A stretch of DNA of 14,170 nucleotides, taken from Candidatus Methanoperedens sp. GTDB lineage: Archaea > Halobacteriota > Methanosarcinia > Methanosarcinales > Methanoperedenaceae. The stretch spans positions 1-14,170 of the forward strand of contig JAJRAP010000256.1 in the NCBI GenBank assembly GCA_028679855.1. The letters run 5' to 3'. Position numbers and translations under genes: made by a program. Shown here piece by piece: positions 6,789 to 13,389 of this stretch (position 1 is the stretch's first letter; every line of letters starts with the position of its first letter). The notes beneath the pieces are model-generated. The model was not told the DNA's origin and ran no database searches. It was given only the letters and a program-made list of their open reading frames with translations.

Positions 6789-7082
6789 ATGCCACCAGCA
6801 GCAAGAGTAGGAGATAATACAAGCCATGGCACCCCGTTGGGGCCAGGGCCGGGAAGTGTAAATGTACTAATAGGTGGGATGCCGGCTTTTCGGGCAGGAT
6901 CTGACTCTCATATATGTCCCCTGTTCACAGGGACTGTGCCACATGTAGGTGGTGTGGTGGCTATGGGAAGTGTTACGGTGCTGATCAATAACCTTCCCGC
7001 AGTCCGCCAGGGAGATATGATCGTAGAAGCAGGCCCTCCCAATTCGATAGTGATGGGATGCCCTACTGTAATGATCGGTTAA
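6789..7082 (+). CDS. PAAR-domain spike tip protein
   Basis: A 97-residue PAAR protein that caps the spike with a sharp cone. The opening P-P-A-A-R-V-G-D is the family signature, followed by S-H-G at residue 13, the G-S-V-N-V-L-I-G-G-M-P-A hairpin, H41-x-C43, H52 and a second copy of the hairpin motif (G-S-V-T-V-L-I-N-N-L-P-A). His13, His41, Cys43 and His52 are the likely zinc ligands (three His and one Cys is the known pattern). The protein is a bare PAAR domain with no C-terminal effector extension, so no toxin is fused to the tip. GGAG at 6776-6779 serves the ATG. It lies right after the spike gene, as expected for its partner; in Afp the order of PAAR and gp25 is reversed. Confidence 0.95.
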   Translation: MPPAARVGDNTSHGTPLGPGPGSVNVLIGGMPAFRAGSDSHICPLFTGTVPHVGGVVAMGSVTVLINNLPAVRQGDMIVEAGPPNSIVMGCPTVMIG

Positions 7083-7131
7083 GGATTGAAAAAACCCGAA
7101 TTACAAAATTAATATTAACTGGAGAAATTAA

Positions 7132-7527
7132 ATGAGCAAGGATTTTCTTGGCAAAGGATGGAAATACCCTGTCAGAGTAGATGAAAATGGAAATATCGCC
7201 GTTTCTGAGTATGAAGAAGATATTAAAGAAGCGATCAGGATAATCCTTGGAACAGCTAAAGGCGAGCGCGTCATGCGTCCGGATTTCGGATGCGGGATAC
7301 ATGAATTTGTCTTTACGTCCATGAACGCAGTAAATCTATCCCTTATCGAGACAAGTGTAAGAGATGCCCTTACATTGTGGGAGCCGCGGATTGAGTTGAT
7401 AAATGTAAATACAGATGCAGGAAAAGCGGATGAAGGCAAACTTTTTATTAATATTGATTACAGGGTACGAGTTACAAATACTGAATTCAATCTTGTTTAT
7501 CCATTTTACTTAAAGGAAGGAGAATAA
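7132..7527 (+). CDS. Baseplate wedge protein, gp25/gpW family (Afp9-like)
   Basis: A 131-residue member of the GPW/gp25 family. The diagnostic core is E-D-I-K-E-A-I-R-I-I-L-G-T, then G-E-R-V-M-R-P-D-F-G-C-G-I-H-E-F-V-F, and the following helix and strand pair (I-E-T-S-V-R-D-A-L-T-L-W-E-P-R-I-E-L). In contractile tails gp25 forms part of the inner baseplate and its core-bundle fold starts the sheath polymer, relaying the trigger to the sheath. Despite the historical 'lysozyme' label there is no evidence for catalysis. GGAG at 7121-7124 lies 7 bases before the ATG. The 49-base gap before it (7083-7131) is one of the longer gaps in the operon; I see no terminator in it. Confidence 0.94.
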   Translation: MSKDFLGKGWKYPVRVDENGNIAVSEYEEDIKEAIRIILGTAKGERVMRPDFGCGIHEFVFTSMNAVNLSLIETSVRDALTLWEPRIELINVNTDAGKADEGKLFINIDYRVRVTNTEFNLVYPFYLKEGE

Positions 7528-7531
7528 AAAA

Positions 7532-10500
7532 ATGTCCCAGCCTGAAGTAATTAAAAAAGACATGAACATTATCCTTAAGGAGATAAGGGGTAAAGTCCCG
7601 TTCTATACACCTGAATGGGCTTTTGGAGAAGATACGGACACCGGTCCTGGCGCAGCTCTTTCAAAAATATTTTCCTATATGTCCGAAATAGCAATCAAGA
7701 AACTCAATGATGCTCCACAAAGACATTTCCTTTCCTTTCTTGAGACAATTAATGCTTCTCTTATTCCTGCCCGTCCTGCAAGAGTTCCTCTCACATTCCT
7801 GCTGAGCAAAGGAACTCCGGAGAATGTCCTTATTCCGGCATTGACCCAGGGAGCTGGCCAGGGAACTGATGGAAAGCCGGTGCTATTTGAAACTGAGAAA
7901 AATATCATGGCTACGCCTTCAAAACTGGTATCTGTGTTCAGTATTATTGATAACAATTATCTGTTTAACTGGGATGAAGTCCCGGGGACTGAAAATGAAA
8001 GGATAATAGAATACCTGGTAAATAATTATGATATTGAATGGGCAAGATCAGGAACTATAACGAAACAAGGTAACGAAATAAAAATAACTTCTGCTGGGAA
8101 TCCTAATATTTTACTTATATTGGATAAAACAACGAATAAAATTAAACTGGAAATAGGAACTTATGTGACTGATGAATTCACAGTCAGGTTCGAGAACGAT
8201 AGGTTAAATATATACAAGCAGGATGAAGTATTTGACCACACAAAAGCAATAGACGGCAAAGGTTCATCAGAATTTTTCGGGCTCAGCAACAATTTGCAGG
8301 AACATATACTTTATATAGGGGATAAGAATCGGTTAAATGTTACAACTGCAAGTATCCAAATAAAAAGCGGAATTGTGGACCTTTCAGATCCATTTAATTT
8401 TTCATGGGAATATGGAACTGAAGTCACTGAAAAGATCGATGGCAAGGAAATAAAAACGATCAAATGGAATATTCTGACTCCTGCAAATAAATCCAGCTGG
8501 CTGCCATTGATCAAAGATTCAGATGACCCGATAAGTGAGATAGAAATCAACGGAATAAAAAGCCGATGGATACGGTGCAGGGTAATAAATTCCAGGATTG
8601 CAATGATAAAGGATACGGAAATATCAAAGCTCAATATTTCTACTTCACCATATTCTTCAAATAAAGACAAAAAGTCTACTTCAGACGTTGAATTCATCAT
8701 ACCCGATATGGCTTTCATGAACGACGTGCCTGTGGATATTACTAAAGAAATATATCCATTTGGCAAAAAACCACAGATATACAATACTTTTTACATAGCC
8801 TGTGATGATGCTTTCTCGAAGGCAGGATATGAAGTGAAACTCTTTTTTGATCTTACGCCTGGAAAACCAGGCGGGCAGCCAGCATCTGCAAAAAATGGAA
8901 CACCTGCAGCGAACCAGCCCCAGCTTTCATGGGAATACTGGGATGGAATGGGGTGGAGTGGGATTGAAAATCTTGATTTTGGAAAAACTCCTGGCAATTG
9001 GGCGGGTAATGAAAGCTGTAATGCCAAAATCACTATACCTTCAATGCCGGCAGTAAAACCCACAACAGTGAACGGACAGGAAAAGTACTGGATACGCGTG
9101 CGCCTTGTGGGGGGAGATTATGGAAAAGAGTACATCATCACAGGAAGTAACCAGGTTGAAGCGGGAAGTTTTTGTCCACCGAAGCTTTCGAATTTAAAGA
9201 TCAATTATATAAGTAGTGCGGGACTGGACAAATTTGCAGATCAACCCGAATACATCCTTGCAAAGAATAACCTTGTCTTTAAAAATTGCAAAGATGAACT
9301 GAATGCCATGAACAGTTTTAGACCGTTCGAACCCATCCCGAACCCTGATCCATCGCTTTATTTTGGATTTGACATGCCGATAAAAGGAGGGCCGATCAGT
9401 CTTTTCATATCAATTGATGAAAATATCGATTACAGTGAAAATAAAAGACCATTGTTGAAATGGCAATACCTCTTGAAAAACAGGGTCTGGATCGAACCGG
9501 ATATCTTGGATGAAACGAATGGTCTTACAAAGGGCGAGATGGTGCAATTTGTCATATCCGGGGAAATGGCGAGTGAAAAATTGTTCACAAAAAATGATCT
9601 ATACTGGATAAGAGCGCAATTCGTGCAAAATCCATTTATTGATCTAAGAGATATTCCCACAAGATCAAAACTTCTTGGTTTATATCTTAATTCTGCGTGG
9701 GCGCTGCAATCAAGGACTATTGGAGATGAAATTGCAGGTTCCAGCACCGGCGAACGCCACCAGATGTTCCGTCTGATGAACACACCTGTAGTATCAGAAA
9801 AGATTCTTGTGGATGAGTTTGGCACTCTCACCGAAATGGAAAGAAAAGCCATAGGAAATTATCGGTATACTGTTGAGAAAAAAGACGATAAAGGCAATGT
9901 GACAGAGTTCTGGGTGAAATGGGATGAAGTACCAAATTTCCTTGATTCAGGTGCCATGGACAGGCATTATGTTATCGACAGGACAACAGGTGAATTCCGG
10001 TTTGGCGATGGAATTCACGGCATGATACCATCCATAGGACAGAACAATATCAAAGCCACATATTCTACTGGCGGAGGGAAAAACGGGAATATTCCTGCCC
10101 TTAAGATATCAAAACTCCAGGGCACAATAGCTTTTGTTGATAAGGTTTACAATCCTGTTGCTTCTGATGGTGGAGCAGATACCGAAGAAGTAACGGCGCT
10201 CATAGAAAGAGCGCCTTCTGTGCTAAAACACAGGAACAGGGCTGTTGCCATTCTGGATTACCAGATGCTTGCAAAAGAAGCTTCGAATAAAGTGGCAAGG
10301 GTAAAAATTCTCCCCAACCTGAGTGCAGATGGGAAACACATACCGGGAACTATTACCATTGTCATAGTTCCGCAAAGCACGGATATAAAACCAATGCCCA
10401 CACCAGAGCTGCGCCATATAGTGGAAAGATACGTCAAAGAGAGATGCTCCAATCTCGCAAAACTGAATGTGACCCAGCCCTCTTATGTTGTAGTAAAGAT

Positions 10501-10840
10501 ATCTGCTATTATTGTAACTGGTAAGATAGATGCTATACCTGTTATAGAACAGAAAGCAAAGTCACAAATAATCGATTTCCTTCATCCTCTCTATGGAGGA
10601 TTGGAAGGCAAAGGCTGGGACTTCGGTGCAGTCCCATGCATATCTGACATTTTTCCATTGTTTGAGAGGATAGATAATGTTGACCACGTAAGTAAACTTA
10701 CGATCCAACTTTATGATGAATCAAACTCAAAATTAACCGAAATAACACGAACTTCTGATAATTTCAAACTTCCAGCGGATACTCTTCTGCATAGCGGTGA
10801 ACATGATATTTCTGCAAAATGGATAGCAGGAAGCGGGTGA
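7532..10840 (+). CDS. Baseplate J-like protein 1 (Afp11-like) with an inserted module
   Basis: A 1102-residue baseplate wedge protein of the J / 'putative baseplate assembly protein' type. The N-terminus (F-Y-T-P-E-W, then G-A-A-L-S-K-I-F-S-Y-M, then R-P-A-R-V-P-L-T-F) is the usual helical start. Residues 145-228 are a copy of the dispersed module described separately, lying between S-V-F-S-I-I-D and a resuming K-Q-D-E-V-F-D-H. Three related beta-rich units, each ending in a W-I-R-(V/C/A)-R/Q-type strand, follow: about residues 290-360, 465-535 and 635-710. The J core is at about 800-930, with Y-V-I-D-R-T-T-G-E-F-R-F-G-D-G (F-G-D-G at 824-827), S-T-G-G-G-K-N-G-N and a D-Y-Q-M-L-A-K-E-A helix. 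The C-terminus has the H-P-L-Y-G-G-L-E-G-K-G-W-D-F-G block. GGAAGGAG at 7516-7523 gives a strong ribosome site. Confidence 0.92.
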   Translation: MSQPEVIKKDMNIILKEIRGKVPFYTPEWAFGEDTDTGPGAALSKIFSYMSEIAIKKLNDAPQRHFLSFLETINASLIPARPARVPLTFLLSKGTPENVLIPALTQGAGQGTDGKPVLFETEKNIMATPSKLVSVFSIIDNNYLFNWDEVPGTENERIIEYLVNNYDIEWARSGTITKQGNEIKITSAGNPNILLILDKTTNKIKLEIGTYVTDEFTVRFENDRLNIYKQDEVFDHTKAIDGKGSSEFFGLSNNLQEHILYIGDKNRLNVTTASIQIKSGIVDLSDPFNFSWEYGTEVTEKIDGKEIKTIKWNILTPANKSSWLPLIKDSDDPISEIEINGIKSRWIRCRVINSRIAMIKDTEISKLNISTSPYSSNKDKKSTSDVEFIIPDMAFMNDVPVDITKEIYPFGKKPQIYNTFYIACDDAFSKAGYEVKLFFDLTPGKPGGQPASAKNGTPAANQPQLSWEYWDGMGWSGIENLDFGKTPGNWAGNESCNAKITIPSMPAVKPTTVNGQEKYWIRVRLVGGDYGKEYIITGSNQVEAGSFCPPKLSNLKINYISSAGLDKFADQPEYILAKNNLVFKNCKDELNAMNSFRPFEPIPNPDPSLYFGFDMPIKGGPISLFISIDENIDYSENKRPLLKWQYLLKNRVWIEPDILDETNGLTKGEMVQFVISGEMASEKLFTKNDLYWIRAQFVQNPFIDLRDIPTRSKLLGLYLNSAWALQSRTIGDEIAGSSTGERHQMFRLMNTPVVSEKILVDEFGTLTEMERKAIGNYRYTVEKKDDKGNVTEFWVKWDEVPNFLDSGAMDRHYVIDRTTGEFRFGDGIHGMIPSIGQNNIKATYSTGGGKNGNIPALKISKLQGTIAFVDKVYNPVASDGGADTEEVTALIERAPSVLKHRNRAVAILDYQMLAKEASNKVARVKILPNLSADGKHIPGTITIVIVPQSTDIKPMPTPELRHIVERYVKERCSNLAKLNVTQPSYVVVKISAIIVTGKIDAIPVIEQKAKSQIIDFLHPLYGGLEGKGWDFGAVPCISDIFPLFERIDNVDHVSKLTIQLYDESNSKLTEITRTSDNFKLPADTLLHSGEHDISAKWIAGSG
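7964..8215 (+). repeat. Dispersed coding module, copy 1 (84 codons)
   Basis: In-frame segment of baseplate J-like protein 1, residues 145-228. It opens F-N-W-D-E-V-P-G-T-E-N-E-R, continues E-Y-L-V-N-N-Y-D-I-E-W and T-I-T-K, then alternating strands (N-I-L-L-I-L-D-K, I-K-L-E-I), and closes E-N-D-R-L-N-I-Y. The flanking residues join into a normal J-type sequence when it is removed. It matches copies 2 and 3 along the whole length at protein level; DNA identity by eye is much weaker, so the copies are old or selected as protein. Confidence 0.85.
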
Positions 10841-10845
10841 TAACA

Positions 10846-13389
10846 ATGGTCCTGCCAAAACAGAATCTGGATGATAAGACGTTTGATCAGCTTGTGGATG
10901 AAGCACGAAAACTCATTCCAAGATATTCTTCACAGTGGACAGACCACAATTTAAGCGACCCGGGTGTTACATTAATAGACCTATTTGCCTGGCTGACCGA
11001 AATTACATTATTCCGAATAAACCTGATACGAGACAGCCACAAACTCAAATACCTGAAACTCTTGGGATTCATGCCACAACCGCCATTACCTGCAATTGCA
11101 GACATTTCATTCAGGTTAAGACACCTGTTCAACTGGAATGAAATACCTGGAAACGAAAATATGCTTCTTATAAATTATCTTTACATGAGGTATGGCGTCG
11201 ATTGGGTAAGAACAGCAAGAATCGAGAAGACCAATAGTAATAAGACTATAATAATATCAAATCATATAAATAATATTTCCCTGGGTCTTGATAATGATAA
11301 GAACACGGTGAAACTGAAGATCGATGATGTCACAAAAGATGAATTGATCGCAAATAATGAGAATGGCAGGCTTAACATATACGATTTTAGCAGACGATTG
11401 ACATTGCCAAAAGGTGAAGTTATCCAGACAGAAATATCGGGTAAAACTATTTCTTTTGAACTGCTTGGGCGAATCAGTATAGTTCCTTTAAATCTTGAAA
11501 AGGTGATCGTTGATGAAAGAACAGGAGGCGTTTTTGACAGGACAGGAGCAAATGAAAAGGCAGACCTTTTTTTTGCTCCATTTGGCATGAAGGATCATGA
11601 AAATAATACCCTTTACCTTGGATTTGACAGGAAAGCGGAAAAACTCAGTTTCATGGTTTATCTTTATGAAAAGGACTTAGAGTTACTGCCCGGAAAACAT
11701 GGCGATGAAAAAGGATCAGCTTTCAACATTTGCGAATTTATCTGGGAAATGTCGATAATTCCTGATGGAAGCCAATGGCAAACCATCGATCCTGTGGCGA
11801 TAATTGATGAGACGGAAGGCTTTAATAAAAGCGGACGGATAATTCTTAATGACCTTAAGGGCTGGTCGGCATCACAAAATATTGTATGGAAGGATAAAGA
11901 TGAAAGATCTTATTTCTGGCTAAGATGCATCCTGAAAAAATCCGGTTTCCAGTACCCGCCGCGAATTGAAACTATAAGTATCAATACAGTCCCTGCGATA
12001 CATGGCAAGACAATAAAGAGAGATGAAAACTGGAAAAGTATCGATGATTTTTCCAGCAGTAATACCAGTAATGGTATGCCGTCACAGGTTTTCAGATCAC
12101 CCAACAATCCCATTCTTGCAAATACTCTTGTTGTTTCGGTTTCTGGTGAATATAATGAATATTTTGCAAACTGGAACGAAATACCAGGAAAAGATAATCA
12201 AAGGCTTTTAAAATACCTGGCAAACAAATTTTATTTTGACTGGATAGAGCATGCAAATATCGAGAAAAACCCGAAGGGTAATATTATTAATATCTTTGAT
12301 GACCGAAACAAAATTCTCCTGCTCCTGAATGTGTGGAAAACAAAAGTGAGCCTGGTCATGGACAGGAGAAAGGTCTGTGATTTTGCCGTCAGGGTGCAAA
12401 ATTCAGGTTTAGAAATGTATAGCGGACTATGGACAGAAGTTGATGACTTTGATGGTTCAGGGTCTGACGATAATCATTATATTCTTGATAAAGAACATGG
12501 AAAAATAAAATTCGGGGATGGTTTAAATGGCAGGATCCCGCCTTCATCCTCTGAGATAACAGCGGTCAGGTACAGGACAGGTGGCGGGAATGAGGGAAAT
12601 TTCAAGGCTGGATATAATTGGAAAGTTGAAAATGAGAAAAAGACTGTTGGTCATACTTTAAATATTGTAAATCATAAACCTTCAACAGGTGGAAAAGATG
12701 CGGAAATCCTTAATGATGCTATCGAAAGATGTTTAAGGGATATGAAAATCCCTTACACTGCTGTCACATCCGGGGATTTTGAACATATAGCCATGAATAC
12801 ACCGGGATTAAGAGTGGCAAAAGCAAAAGCCATACCGAATTATAAGAAAAACGATAGCAATGGAGAAAGCAGTAACGGCTCAGTCACCATAGCTGTATTA
12901 CCATATACACCAATCGAGACATTTATTACTCCGCCTTCACCTCCCCCCGGATTTATTAATGCAATATGCCATCATGTGGATAAACACAGGCTTCTTGGAA
13001 CTGAAATTCATATCGAATCACCGCAATTTATCCGTGTCAATGTGAGTATGAAAATAGATTTGATAAAGGGTTATTCGGAAAATGAATTGACCAGTACTGT
13101 AAAAAGAGAACTAAATTTATTTCTTCATCCAATAAAAGGATGGTTCGATAAAAAAGGCTGGCCCATAGGCAGATTGGTATCCCGTTCTGAGATTTTCGAA
13201 TATATTCGAAAAATCGAGGGAATCAATTGTATCCTTAAAATTTCAATCTCCGGTGATAATGGTTCAAGCCTTGATGTGAATGGGAATCTTAAATTGCCAT
13301 CAGAAATATCAACAGTTTATCCAGGTAGCATGACCGTGATAATCAACAAAGATGTAAATAAATGCAGGAGTAGCGATGTTCATGGATGA
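10846..13389 (+). CDS. Baseplate J-like protein 2 (Afp12-like) with two inserted modules
   Basis: An 847-residue second baseplate protein, paralogous to the preceding one. The N-terminus is typical of the family: N-L-D-D-K-T-F-D-Q-L-V-D-E-A, then W-T-D-H-N-L-S-D-P-G-V-T-L-I-D-L-F-A-W-L-T-E. Residues 95-179 and 440-525 are copies of the dispersed module. The first splits I-S-F-R-L-R-H from R-L-T-L-P-K-G-E-V; the second splits the V-V-S-V-S-G-E-Y strand from G-L-W-T-E-V-D-D-F. The J core follows with Y-I-L-D-K-E-H-G-K-I-K-F-G-D-G (F-G-D-G at 556-559), R-T-G-G-G-N-E-G-N and the C-terminal G-W-F-D-K-K-G-W-P-I-G-R block. ATG 10846 is chosen because homologues begin V/A-L-P-x-x-N-L-D-D and GGTGA lies at 10836-10840; GTG 10837 (GTGA overlap with the previous stop) is a possible alternative, and ATG 10819 would overlap the previous gene by 22 bases. 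Confidence 0.92.
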   Translation: MVLPKQNLDDKTFDQLVDEARKLIPRYSSQWTDHNLSDPGVTLIDLFAWLTEITLFRINLIRDSHKLKYLKLLGFMPQPPLPAIADISFRLRHLFNWNEIPGNENMLLINYLYMRYGVDWVRTARIEKTNSNKTIIISNHINNISLGLDNDKNTVKLKIDDVTKDELIANNENGRLNIYDFSRRLTLPKGEVIQTEISGKTISFELLGRISIVPLNLEKVIVDERTGGVFDRTGANEKADLFFAPFGMKDHENNTLYLGFDRKAEKLSFMVYLYEKDLELLPGKHGDEKGSAFNICEFIWEMSIIPDGSQWQTIDPVAIIDETEGFNKSGRIILNDLKGWSASQNIVWKDKDERSYFWLRCILKKSGFQYPPRIETISINTVPAIHGKTIKRDENWKSIDDFSSSNTSNGMPSQVFRSPNNPILANTLVVSVSGEYNEYFANWNEIPGKDNQRLLKYLANKFYFDWIEHANIEKNPKGNIINIFDDRNKILLLLNVWKTKVSLVMDRRKVCDFAVRVQNSGLEMYSGLWTEVDDFDGSGSDDNHYILDKEHGKIKFGDGLNGRIPPSSSEITAVRYRTGGGNEGNFKAGYNWKVENEKKTVGHTLNIVNHKPSTGGKDAEILNDAIERCLRDMKIPYTAVTSGDFEHIAMNTPGLRVAKAKAIPNYKKNDSNGESSNGSVTIAVLPYTPIETFITPPSPPPGFINAICHHVDKHRLLGTEIHIESPQFIRVNVSMKIDLIKGYSENELTSTVKRELNLFLHPIKGWFDKKGWPIGRLVSRSEIFEYIRKIEGINCILKISISGDNGSSLDVNGNLKLPSEISTVYPGSMTVIINKDVNKCRSSDVHG
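11128..11382 (+). repeat. Dispersed coding module, copy 2 (85 codons)
   Basis: In-frame segment of baseplate J-like protein 2, residues 95-179: F-N-W-N-E-I-P-G-N-E-N, I-N-Y-L-Y-M-R-Y-G-V-D-W-V-R, A-R-I-E-K, N-N-I-S-L-G-L-D, V-K-L-K-I-D-D and closing E-N-G-R-L-N-I-Y. Closest to copy 1 at both ends. It interrupts the N-terminal beta-hairpin of the host domain, between S-F-R-L-R-H and the L-T-L-P-K-G strand. Confidence 0.87.
12163..12420 (+). repeat. Dispersed coding module, copy 3 (86 codons, C-terminus degenerate)
   Basis: Second copy within baseplate J-like protein 2, residues 440-525: F-A-N-W-N-E-I-P-G-K-D-N-Q-R-L-L-K-Y-L, Y-F-D-W-I-E-H-A-N-I-E-K, N-K-I-L-L-L-L-N, T-K-V-S-L-V-M-D, closing N-S-G-L-E-M-Y in place of N-G-R-L-N-I-Y. 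One extra residue precedes N-W. It lies directly before the native G-L-W-T-E-V-D-D-F strand of the J core. Confidence 0.85.

Noticed and set aside
7083..7131. Possible internal promoter or terminator in the 49-base gap before the gp25-like gene
   Set aside because: The gap is AT-rich but shows no clear hairpin, T-run or promoter pattern beyond a normal Shine-Dalgarno.
7964..8215. Intein or intron interpretation of the dispersed module
   Set aside because: There is no N-terminal Cys/Ser splice residue, no H-N end motif and no endonuclease domain, and the segment is too short and fully open in frame for a group I or II intron.
9916..9960. A W-D-E-V-P segment in J-like protein 1 (K-W-D-E-V-P-N-F-L-D-S-G) resembling the start of the dispersed module
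   Set aside because: This is the native W-x-E-V-x-x-F strand that precedes the F-G-D-G core in J-type proteins; the rest of the module does not follow it, so it is not a fifth copy. The local resemblance may be coincidence.
10819..10845. Upstream ATG (10819) as start of J-like protein 2
   Set aside because: It would overlap the previous gene by 22 bases and add nine residues absent from the family's usual N-terminus; ATG 10846 gives the expected beginning with a GGTGA site.
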